From positions 13,134,001 through 13,198,000 of the forward strand of contig NC_061772.1 of the NCBI RefSeq assembly GCF_022458985.1: a DNA stretch of 64,000 bases. Reading direction: 5' to 3'. The stretch's first letter is position 1; each line of letters begins with the position of its first letter. This stretch comes from Mugil cephalus (Eukaryota > Chordata > Actinopteri > Mugiliformes > Mugilidae). The notes below the pieces were generated by a model. It ran no database searches. It was not told the DNA's origin and worked only from the letters and a program-made list of their open reading frames with translations. Shown piece by piece: positions 51,701-61,700 of this stretch. The translations under genes and the position numbers were made by a program.

Positions 51701-54700
51701 TGCCCGTATGTTTAATATTTGGTGAATTTAAACTGATGATAGAAATGCCTTACTTCACTAATAATCAAAAAACAAAGACATAATGCCACTTCATTTCAAT
51801 TCAGATTACATAAACAGCTAAATCAGTTTCATTATATTTACTTTAAATTGTATTTATTTCAGTTCAATTCAGTTTTCAGTTCATTTCAATAACAAAATCA
51901 TTTAAATTCTTTTCAATTCAATTTTCTCTTTCTGTCTTAATTTACCTTAATTTACCTATCTTAATTTACATATAGCATATCTTTACATGGTATGGTAAAG
52001 ACCTTAGACTGCTGCTCAACATTTCCACCTTCGTTATTTTTATTTAGCCTTTATTTAAATCTCTTTCAAGAGAGACCTGACCAAGAACAGGCAGCCGTGC
52101 ATCCACAACATAAAGTTACTGACAGAAAATCCATACAACAAGAACACAATTTACACACAAGTCACTTGGTGATTATGCTAAAAGGAAACTACACTAGTTA
52201 AAACATGAACCGACACTTAAATCAACCTCTAAGACCTTCAACATGGATTTAAAAAACATCAAATGATGTTGACGCTCTGAAAGACATTTTACAACCTTGC
52301 ACATGTCAAAGATGAGTAGGAAAAACCAGAACCAGTGGCAGCTGTCTGCCTCAACTGGAATGAGATCACCGTAGCTCGTATGTGAAAACAAGTCACTTAC
52401 GGTATGTACTAACTATAGGCCTTTCCCTTCCCTTTCTGAGGGACATGTGACGGCTGCTGCTCATGAGTCACTTGCATTTAAAGGCAGAAGCTTTGCTCAG
52501 GCTGCATCTGTTTTAGTTTTTCTTTCATCACTGTAAAATGTTGTTGAATTTTGGCTTTACATATTTACTGACATATGTTGGTATCCATATTCTATCTGTG
52601 TCAACGTGAACATGAAAGGGTTTCCATTTTGCTGACATGCCTGCAGCAGTAGTGAAGCTGAACCAGTTTCGCCAACAGTTCTATTCCTGTATTTTCTTGG
52701 CATCTCTCTGAGGAATTATATTGTGTAAAGACACACCTGTGTACAGACAACAGGACAGTCTTTAGCAGGTTATTATGTGACAGTTTGAATAGTTTGCTTA
52801 TCGGAATTTGTGTGGGATGTTACTTTAGGTAACAAGCAGTATGTGTTAACCCCTGACCCTCCAGTCTGTAGCTAAGGAATCCCAGTAACACATCTTCGAC
52901 TAGCACTTACACAGCAACAGCAGTGCCAGTGTTTACTAACGCAGTGATAATAACTGGTGGGATTTGCAGATTCACTCAAGCAGAATTGTCCACACACCAT
53001 ACACACATTTAGATGGTATTTTATAAATTACAGAGTAGTAGTGTAGCCACTGTGTTTGGTTTTATACAGCGCCAATAATATCAGTGCGGCCGCACGTTCT
53101 CCTTTTAAATATGTGAAATGTTTTGTTTTCTCAGCTGCCTGTGGTGATGCGTGTCCCGCGGTTCTCTGCCTGGGCTCAGAACCTGTGTGTGATGCAGTTC
53201 TCTATTCTGGGTTACGGAGATATCATCATCCCAGGTGAGGTTAAAGTGTCACTCTGCTTCCTGGTTTCATGTCATCTTTATCTGCTCAGTTCCGGTTGCC
53301 TTTGTAACTGGAAGGTTGTGTCAGATGTTTAATATAAAAGCAAAAGGCTGACGTTTGTGATCTAATGCGAGACTTTCTGCATCGTCATTGGCCATGTAGG
53401 TCTCCTGGTGGCGTACTGCAGCAGGTTTGATGTTTGGGTCAACAGTCCCAAGAGGATCTACTTCGTCAGCTCCTGCATAGGTACCTCATCTCTCAGTCAC
53501 TGTACAACCAGCTGAAAGTTTACTAATTTATATTACTATTATTATATGTTAACTAATAAATAAATGTGTCCTTAAATAGCTGTTTAGTGAACTGCTGTCA
53601 TTTTGATGACCACTAGGTGTCTCTGTTTGTTTCCCCCAAACTGAATCCTCTGCTGACGGACCTCAAATGAATGCTGTGCTCTGTGTGTCTGTCTGTCTGT
53701 CTGTGTGTCTGACTGTCTGTCTGTGTGTCTGTCTGTCTGTGTGTCTGTCTGTCTTTCTGTGTGTCTGACTGTCTGTGTGTCTGTGTGTCTGCTTCGTTTT
53801 AGTCTTCTGTGCTGTCTGCGTCTGTGTGTCTGTCTGTGTGTCTTCTGTGTGTCTGTGTCTTGTGTCTCTGTCGTCTGTGTGTCTGTCTGTCGTCTTGTCT
53901 GTTGTGTGTGTGTCTGTCTTTTTCGTCTGTTTCTGAGGACGAGCTTAGTTGACTCTTTTCTGTGTCCTTTTGTCCGTTCTCTTTCTGCAGCTATGTGGGA
54001 ATGATACTGACATTTGCTGTGATGCTGCTGTCGGGGATGGGCCAGCCCGCCCTGCTCTACCTAGTGCCCTTCACCCTGATCACCTCTGCCGTGTTGGCAG
54101 CGTGCAGGGGAGAGATGAGGACCTTCTGGGCAGGAACCACGTACGAGGTGAGAGGGGCAGAGACGGTTTGGTTGAGAGCTGCGATTAAACGAGTGCTTTC
54201 AGTCAGATTAAATTGCATCTGCTTTCCTCGTGCATGAGTGATGTGTGATTGTCAGCAGCGGTTCCTTAAACTACAGTTACAGATGCAATAGAGTGAGGTA
54301 TACTCCAAGATGTATGATGGCCACACCTAGACACTAGAATGGCATTGTAAATATTTGCCTTACTAATATGAAGAAAAGCTAACATGCTTCCGTTGCACGC
54401 TGCTTGTGCGTAACAATGTAAAATAAGCAACTTTGTGCAGCACAACAAAAAGCCATTTCCGGTCCCAATAGAGGTTTTTCGTGCCAGATATTTCTGCTCG
54501 TCATAGTGGGGAAGGCACAGGTGTGTTAATGACGGCTTGGTTCTGTTAAGCATCCCCCTATATCATGAATGTAAACTCTGACGCACAGAAGCAGGAAAGT
54601 CCTGCTAAGTGGAATCCAGCCGTGATTAATACACCTGTGTTCTCCATACTAGGATGGACCAAAATATCTGCTGTGACAAATGTCTATCTATATGTCTGCC

Positions 54701-56511
54701 CCAGATTCTTTGCAGTCCTGGCAACAAAACTGGCTTTTCGCTTGTAGAATTTCTGCTGAACAAGTTCTTCTTGGTTTACAGTCGTTGTAAACCACCGAGT
54801 TACAAACCTTCCCTCTTCCAGCTACATAGCTGATGTCAGCCGGTGCCTTGTCATGCAAATAAATTGAGACAAGACTGAGAGTCTACCCGACACTCGAGGC
54901 TCTTCCAAATAGAAAGTATCATTCCTTGAGGCAGTTTCCCATTCCCTCATGACATGAAACTCCGTTACGACTGTGAGTTTTCTCTAACATTAGTTAGCGT
55001 CAAGTGCTTTATTCCGGCGCCCTGCGTTATGTTTTAATCTCCCTGTGACCTTTATTTTAATCACTCAGTTCTGTAACTGGAAACACTGAATAAACACGGC
55101 AGCATCAGTACATTGTCATTACCCTCATGTGGGATTATGACCTAATCTATTCTAGTACACAGGCTTCCTTTGAAGAACTGAGTGTCCATTTAAGTCTGAC
55201 ATCTGCTCTGGCATCGAGTGAATTACACCCAGTCATTACTGTTGTTTGATGCCACCTACAATGAGCCAGACATGATGTGATATTTCACAACGAGTGAGAA
55301 TTCCAAGAGAAGCATATTAAAAGTGTCTCAGCTCATTTATTTATTAATTTAGTTGTGCATCAGGTCAGATCAAATACAGACCCTCAAAAGATCAGTGTTT
55401 TATTAATACAAACGTAGTTGCTTTTCATACCGTCCCTTAAATTCTCATATTGCTCTCATGTAATTCCCAGTCAGTGACAGTTAACGGCCATTGTTGGTAC
55501 AGAAGCAAAACTAACTTGTTCTGACTTTAAATTTACACTGGTGGTAATCAGGTAATCATAATGTGATTGTAATGCAAAAGCTAAAAGAGATCTTGAATAC
55601 ATCAGAGACTAGAGTTCCCTGCAGGTTTATTGACCCAACTGGCCTTAAAGTGAGTGAAGGATTTTTAGGGCGTGTGTGTGTTTGTGAGAGAGACAGAGAA
55701 AGAGAGAGATGAAAAAGACCAGGAAAGAGTTTTGATTCTGACCTAGCTTCATTTTCACCAGGTCTTGGACTCATCACGGGAACCTTTGCTACCAGGTTTG
55801 CTTCCCTCTAGACTGCCTCCCCTGCATCTCTCCTATCATTGATGTTGCTTACTGCAGTGCCTTATCGTCAATTACAGCTTCTTTTATGCCAATTTCTTTT
55901 ACTTTTAGCGTTTTAACTCCTGATTTCCAGGGTCAGCGTGATATCTCAAGACAAAAACGACTTTAAAATGCAAATGACTTGTGGAGTCAAAGTTTAGACG
56001 GTACAGTGTTTTGCATTAATTGACCACCAGGTGTCTCCTGTCGAGTGAAAACAATCTTAATGTGTCTGAGAAGTTTAGCAGCCACTAGTGGACTTGTCTT
56101 AAAGGCGTGGCCCTGGAATAGCATTACCTTCTTCTCTTTGTTTCTTTTGTTTGCAGTTTGTTTTATCAGTATCCACTCTCTGCACTCATCCATCTTTTGC
56201 AATCAACAGGAATTAATACTCTTACCCCTCCACCCCTCATTTAGCTACCAACATGTCCATGTTGTCCTCTACATGCTGTTGCTTGCAGTTACTTAAATGT
56301 GGGAAAGCTGTGGCATGGATTTTGGGATGTGTTATTTCTTTGGTGGTGTATTTGTAGGACGTTGCATATGCGGTATGCATTGCAAATTAAAATCTCATCT
56401 AAGTGACCGTCTTTCTCTCTCCGTCTGCTGTCCAGTGAATCACAACTTGAACCTGAATGACTAATGTTGTCTTTCCTCTCTCTTTAGAGGGAAGAACTGT
56501 CCACGCCGTAG
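44040..56511 (+). CDS. sppl2a: Signal peptide peptidase-like 2A (intramembrane aspartyl protease)
   Basis: Sixteen exons: 44040-44093, 45630-45740, 46402-46584, 46844-46933, 47060-47193, 48143-48297, 48382-48478, 49918-50019, 50357-50438, 50673-50747, 50977-51033, 51450-51503, 53135-53234, 53400-53480, 53991-54147 and 56488-56511. About 519 codons, close to human SPPL2A. It cleaves type II membrane stubs in late endosomes and lysosomes. A signal peptide (first 20 or so residues) precedes a lumenal PA domain (AILHISGDSTDRDYC, VVVLRGDCNFSQKA), then nine-TM sequence with catalytic YD in LLVYDVFFVFITPF (Asp349), GYGD in SILGYGDIIIPG (Asp427) and PALLYLVP. SPPL2A over SPPL2B: QEAILH, DYC..YN.SWT, SLYSPL. 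Exon 14 ends in phase 1 but exon 15 needs phase 2, so one base is lacking and the literal frame stops at TGA within five codons. Confidence 0.92.
47288..47952 (+). mobile_element. Tc1-type transposon fragment in sppl2a intron
   Basis: It lies in the intron between 47193 and 48143. The left end CACTGGTTACATTATTAGGT resembles the Tc1 family TIR ending TTTATTAGGTACACC. The body follows that family's transposase: TTTGAGCATGGCGTGGTTGT, CTACTGGGATTTTCC, RRLAGLVQADRKAPVTQI (near 47550) and CAGGATAACGCACCATG at the break. Internal deletions and stops make it inactive. It belongs to the same family as the 43003-43330 fragment. Confidence 0.85.
48655..48726. repeat. (GT)n microsatellite
   Basis: About 36 uninterrupted GT units in the sppl2a intron between 48478 and 49918, just before the piggyBac-type MITE. 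Confidence 0.97.
48769..49653. mobile_element. piggyBac-type MITE with TTAA target duplication
   Basis: TTAA at 48765-48768 and 49654-49657 flanks an 885-base element. It starts CCCTCAGGCATCC and ends GTTGCCTGAGGG, so the first ten bases are perfect inverted repeats. TTAA duplication plus CCC-starting ends is the piggyBac superfamily signature. Inside, CCCTCTTGTAACCTTAGTGG followed by ACAAAAACGTCC (near 48790) recurs near 49137 as CCCTCTTGTAACATTGGTGG, and a related GGACAAAAATGTCCC lies at the 3' end. No transposase is encoded. Confidence 0.88.
51450..51503 (+). other. sppl2a: Extra symmetric 18-codon exon of sppl2a
   Basis: The exon TQGNMVEIPAEPQAPTEK is flanked by CTGTCGTAG and GTAAGA and is phase 0 at both ends, so skipping keeps the frame. 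The preceding exon ends in GEK and the next begins LPVVMRVP. The human protein joins NNEK directly to LPVVIRVP. It would add 18 residues to the loop between the two catalytic-Asp membrane segments. Alternative use is likely but unproven. Confidence 0.65.
53688..53930. repeat. Imperfect (TCTG)n / TGTCTG minisatellite
   Basis: TCTG, TGTG and TCTT units in degenerate array fill the intron just upstream of sppl2a exon 15. The composition makes it prone to slippage and to sequencing or assembly error. Confidence 0.9.
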
Positions 56512-57060
56512 ACGGTGAAAGATGCTGACTTACAGTGTTGACCCAGAACCCAACTGCTGGATGCTTGTTGTTGTTATTTTTTTTTTTTTAAATCACATTT
56601 TAATACTACACTTACCAAGCAAGGGATTGCCTGTTATTGATCAAAATATTCTTAAAACAACAGGTTGATTTGATTGACCTGAACGGTTGGGATGTTAATA
56701 AATGCTGTGTAGGTGGAACAAATGTAATTATAACACTTGTTTAGTGCCTGAGAGATATGTTAGGTTAATTTTCAGAAAACTGTAATGACTTTTGCCTTTT
56801 GTGATGATTGCGTACAAAAAATTGAGAACGCACTTTATAATATTCTGCTTCTTGAGTGTTTCGTTTGGAGAAGAGTGGGGGTCGGGTTTAATTTACTCGT
56901 AGCTGCAGCGAGATGCATTTTGATAACTGGGGTTTCTGTGTAACCCGTTTGTAAGATGTGATTTCTTTCATTGCCTTATATTAAAAAAAAGGACTTCTAT
57001 TTAATTATGTTGTATGTGGATTTTTTTTCCCCTAGGAATAAAATGTTGCTTTAGATAAAT
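56512..57060 (+). other. sppl2a 3' UTR with poly(A) signal
   Basis: From the TAG at 56509-56511 the sequence is AT-rich with a T-run near 56577-56590. AATAAA at 57037-57042 is a good poly(A) signal, giving a 3' UTR of about 550 bases. Confidence 0.65.
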
Positions 57061-57140
57061 GATACGTTTCCAATGATTGGGAATGAAAATGATATACTGA
57101 CTCGCAGAATTTGTGTTTGGGAGGTAGCCAGGGACTAGAT

Positions 57141-57531
57141 CAGGGGTGTCAAACTCTTGTTAGTTCAGGGGCCGCGTACAGTACAATATGATCTCAAGGG
57201 GGCCAGACCTTCAAATAATGACAACTTCAAATGTTTCCCTTTGTTTTAGCACAAAGAAGTACATTATGAAAGTGTTTACATTTAATGAACTGCACTATTG
57301 CAAAATCTTTTATGAACAACCATGTTTCTCAAGAAAAAGAAGTGCAATTTCTGTATGTCTCAATGCTGTGTTATGTCCACAGCTCTTACTAAAATTGTGT
57401 GAAACGTAGGAAAAGTAGTTACTTTTATTGGAAAATTTGCAGTTAATGTCTTCAATGTAATTTTTGCACTTTGCAAATTCATCCCGCGGGCCAGATTGGA
57501 CCCTCTGGCGGGTCCATGTTTGACACCTGTG
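57141..57531. mobile_element. hAT-type MITE with perfect 8-bp target duplication
   Basis: The element starts CAGGGGTGTCAAACT and ends GTTTGACACCTGTG, near-perfect inverted repeats of the vertebrate Charlie-like hAT type. GACTAGAT occurs directly before it (57133-57140) and after it (57532-57539), an intact 8-base target duplication. The interior has GGGCCAGA-type subterminal motifs and no transposase. Confidence 0.88.
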
Positions 57532-57539
57532 GACTAGAT

Positions 57540-58330
57540 AGTATTAGATAGTTCCTAAAATGAATGCGACAACAAAAAGAAAGCAAAGTGGAGCAACTGC
57601 TCTCTATTGAAAGGCGTCTGTACGTCTTCATCTTCCTGAGGACAGGCCACCCACTACTAACCGTCCCTCCAGTCAGTGCTTGTGGAAGTCATTATGTAAC
57701 ATACTGTTTAGATTCGTCAAGGTTCATTTACTGTCAGTCTGCACACGTTGACACGAAAAAGGAACAAAATTTGTGAGTTCTGTAAAATCTCGTTCCACTC
57801 TTTTGTGCAGTTATGCTGATATATATATCTGTATTTTCTTATCATTGTCCAAATGACTTATGTTACATCAGGACGGGTAAAGGAATAGAAGCAGCTGTAT
57901 AGAGCTCCCTTTCTTCCAAACACTAATCATGTGTCTCTATCACATTTATGATGGTTTGTATGAGTTGTGTGCAGGGTGTCACCATCACCACGTCCATTCA
58001 AATAAAAATAAAATCCCTTGTCTGGTGGTTTCTAACTGTGATGCCTGGGTGTTAATAAGAGTAAAAGTCTACAGGTAAGTCTTCATATGTCAAAAGTATC
58101 ATTATTATTATTATTAAAATCAGCACAATACTGGACCCTGCTAAGAGTCTGCAGGGTCTGTCCAGTCCAAAAGCAGAGACAAAAAAAAGGATAGATTAAT
58201 GTTGTCCATCTTTATTGACTTTCATATCTTATAGTTTGTTTTGCACTTACTGTTCCTCCCTAGTCTTCTGATTTAAATGCAATTTCTTTAAATCAAATAA
58301 TAGCTTTGTGACACAGTGGTTTGAACTTAG
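57540..58330. other. Intergenic, no gene seen
   Basis: AT-rich sequence between sppl2a and the next promoter, including an (ATT)n tract at 58101-58115 and AATAAAAATAAAA near 58000 that could be a distal sppl2a poly(A) site. Confidence 0.5.
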
Positions 58331-58613
58331 AGCACCCCTAAAGCTCTGAGCCTAGAAATCGCCCCCCGTTGTGGACAACTTCTTCGTCCGGTCTCGGTTC
58401 CCTCGGGTGCGCAGGTGAAACGGTCAGAAAGCCAACGCGTCCCCGTCCACTGACTGCACGGTCCCGTCCGACCCATCGCAGCGTGTTTGTGTTCACCAGG
58501 AAGTACAACAACAGAGCACATGTGGCCCGGCTCGCTCCGCCCCGGACATGTGACCCGTGAGCTGGCTGAGTCAGCCGGCTCGTCACGCAGCGTCAGTCTG
58601 GAGTCGCACAATT
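58331..58613 (+). promoter_or_regulatory. GC-rich promoter / 5' UTR of the following gene
   Basis: CpG-rich sequence unlike its AT-rich surroundings. It holds CACATGTGGC (near 58518) and ACATGTGACC (near 58546), both E-boxes, and the palindrome GGCTGAGTCAGCC (58564-58576), which matches an AP-1/MAF recognition element. The exact transcription start is not visible. Confidence 0.45.
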
Positions 58614-58764
58614 ATGAAAAACCAACCTTCCGTTGGAGCTGCAGGCGAAGCGGATCTCTCTTACGTCCAACGGGCTTTCCTTACGAGGCTAACACAGAGC
58701 ACCGCCGATAGATGGATAGAAGCCACGACGGAGCTCTTCCTGACTCTCAACGGTGAAGAGAATG
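58614..58764 (+). CDS. First coding exon of an unrecognised gene
   Basis: The start ATG (58614-58616) lies in a CpG-rich region. The exon encodes 50 residues beginning MKNQPSVGAAGEADLSYVQR, then AFLTRLTQSTADRW and IEATTELFLTLNGEEN, and closes at GAATG before GTATGT, a good 5' splice site (phase 1). The middle looks like an amphipathic helix with LTRL and ADRW, no signal peptide and no membrane segment. The frame stays open upstream to 58557, but the 58614 ATG is favoured because the peptide before it is low-complexity in codon use. I do not recognise the family. No second exon is visible before the window ends. Confidence 0.55.
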
Positions 58765-61700
58765 GTATGTGGGGCCTCTCCGGGTGGATGTGGTGGGGTT
58801 TATAGTCTGCTCAAATTGGCGCGGAGGACGGCGGTGGCTGATCGGGGGGCTTTGAGAGCCAGGTCCCCCCCCATGCATGCTGCCTCCGGGCTGTCAGGCA
58901 CCCAGTCTCAGTCCCGCTGGTATCGGCTGTGTTTTAAGGCTGTCCGGTGGCTCGGTTCTGACCCTGTAACACCGGACCAGTGGTCCCCAAGTGTACCCGG
59001 TGACACCGCGTGGAGACAGAAGGAAAAGAAAAAAGAAAAACTAAAATCGCACGGGCGTTGGGTTAGCTCGCTAGCGCTAGAAGCTAGGTGAGCTAGGCTA
59101 ACTAGCTAAAGAAGCTAGTTGCTGGTGGTAGCTGCGCTGTCTGTCATAATGACAGGGTTTGATCTGGCAAACTGATATCAGATGCCAGGCAGAAGAGCAG
59201 CTGGCACGGTCTGGTTCGCACACTCTACGTCCAGATGTCGGAGAAGACACGCTGTCATTGCCGGGGACGAGTCAATGTCTCCTTGAGCTGCTGCCAAGTC
59301 TCTTCACACGGCTTCTTATTCCGCTCATGTTTAGGTGACACTGACAACCGTGCACTTCTTATCTCAGACTGTTAATAAAAGTCGTGTTGCCCCCCTCTTA
59401 GCTGCTTGGTGAGGTACGTGTTTCCAGGCCTGCTGGAAACTCAACATCAGTGTTTGTTTGTTTGCTTGTTGGTAAGTAGTAGTTGCTGTCCTTCGTGACT
59501 ACCACCTCCTCCTCTTGTTTTCCTCCCTTTTCGTAGAATTTCCCGTCTAGTCTTCTCCCATTCAGCAGAACTTTGAGAAAATGAAAGGACGTGATGGCGC
59601 GTCGCCACAGCCATGACGCACATTTCACCACAGTGTTGTTAGTGCTCAGCTGGGTGATGGCATCTCTGCTGATAATAAATATATTCTGCCTGCAGGAGGT
59701 TAGTTTAGGTTAGCAGTCAGCAAACCAGATGGCGCTTTCTGTCTTGTGCAGACATCCATTCTTCATCTCAGTCATAGCCAGCTGCGTGCTCCTACATTTG
59801 ATCAGCCCGTGGCACTCGGTGGCCTAAGACGCCTTGAGATGTTAAAGGAGGAGACAGCCTGGCACAACTCGAATGCCTCATATTGCCATATCACTCCACA
59901 TTATATTGGATACTTCAGCGGGCTCGTGTGCTGCCGTCAGATAAGAGAACGCCAGATTTTATTGCTGGATTTAAGTCAGGTCCGACTGACGTGCGTCTCA
60001 GATGGTGTTGTTTAAATATGTTCCATATGTGCCTGTAAGTTGAGAAAACACTGGTATCTAATCTCCTGTTACGTGCCGTGGTATGGACGTATTGATTTTA
60101 TGCAATGAAACTCTAGACCCGCTGCAGCAGCAGCCCGTCTCCTGCCTTTCATTTCCCACAGCTCTGGCTGAGCCGATCACATGCCCCGGCTTACCTCTGG
60201 ATGAGGGACACTCTTGTGCTGCTTCTCTGAGCCGTCCGACTCTAGCTGCTCGCAGCAGTTTGAACCAACGCTGGCTCATCGAGTCGCCGGCGTGATTTGA
60301 TCTATTTCGCAGCCGAGGATGGAGTCAGACGTAACGGTCTCTAACGTAACGGTGGGTGGTCTGACTGGACATCAGCTTGGGCTTCAGTGCTCTGAGCTGG
60401 AAGAAAATGGTCTTGCGTCACTTCGCTCTGCTCCAGAATAGACTCCGCCACACTAATTTGTGACTGTGTGTCTGTTATCTCACTCTCCAGTCCATTTGAA
60501 GCTGACTGATTAAGTTTTTCCAATGGCCCTGCTTTGGACTTTCTGGAAAAAAAATGCACTGGTTGCACTTTATTGATTTTATGAATGGAGCCCTCCCTCA
60601 TAGTAACCGGCTGACTGTGTCACCCCCCGCTCTGCAGAGCTGTAGCTCATGATCGCTAGTTAGTATGTGTGCGCTCTGAGCTGCTGAACAAACCCCGTTG
60701 TTAATTCTTAGTATTCATTATGTTTCTTATGTTCCTCCTGTTAGGCCATTTAAAATAATCAAACATAAACATGCATGTTTCTGCTTTTATATCACACTTT
60801 GCATTCAGTAACTCAGGTCTGTCCCTGCTCCTATCCCCTAAATATGGACTGCTTGAACCTTAGTTTTTGCTGACTCACTTAAGAGCCCCATATGTTAAGA
60901 AGAGAAGCCATCACATGCTTTGCAGCACTAGTTTATACATCTGCTCGGAGGTGGGACTCGGGGTGGCATGCTAGGATTGCATGAGCCCATGTGGTGCGGT
61001 CTTTCAGAGCTCTGCCCACGGGGCACGAGTGCGAGAGCTGGAGAGCATCACACTTTGGTCTCATGACTCTACGGGCTTCTGTGTGTAGCCTACCAGGAAT
61101 CTTATCTGAAGCCTTCTATGAACTTGTTACCCTCGTTTAATGTTGTTTTATGGGCCCGTGTCTGGGGACAGCTAAGACCTGGCAAGCATTGCTAATTGAT
61201 AAGGCCCGTCTCAGTTAATGTGTCTCAGAGTGTGTGATATATCCTCATTTAATGGCACCAATCCATGATATCCCACTTTGACCTTATCAAAAAAAAAAAG
61301 TGAAGCTGTATTTTAACACCTGTAATCAGGGACTAAACAGACGTTTGACTTGGTGCAGACGTGTAAGATTTTATGAGCCCCACCTGCTCAAAATAAGATC
61401 TGAGAAGTGTGTCTCAGTGTTGATAATGCCAAATTGTGTTGACACTCACTTACATAAGAATGTGATGTTTTGCCTTTTTGCATAATACTTTGTCTTGGAG
61501 GAATGTTGCGCGGCCTACAGCCTCGAAGGGTATGTGTTAAAATCCGCTTCCTTTTGTGTTTGTGTGCATGTCGTTTTTCTTGACTTCCCACCTGCTCCGT
61601 CAGAAGAAAGACTTGACTTTGAATTGGTTTCAAATCACTTAAGATTTGCCTTTGGTCTTGACGGACTTGACAGATTCCTGGCTTCATTTGTCGTCCGTAG

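Noticed and set aside
53705..54004. Open frame with Cys/Val/Ser-rich repeats
   Set aside because: It is a translation of the degenerate TCTG/TGTG intronic array upstream of sppl2a exon 15.
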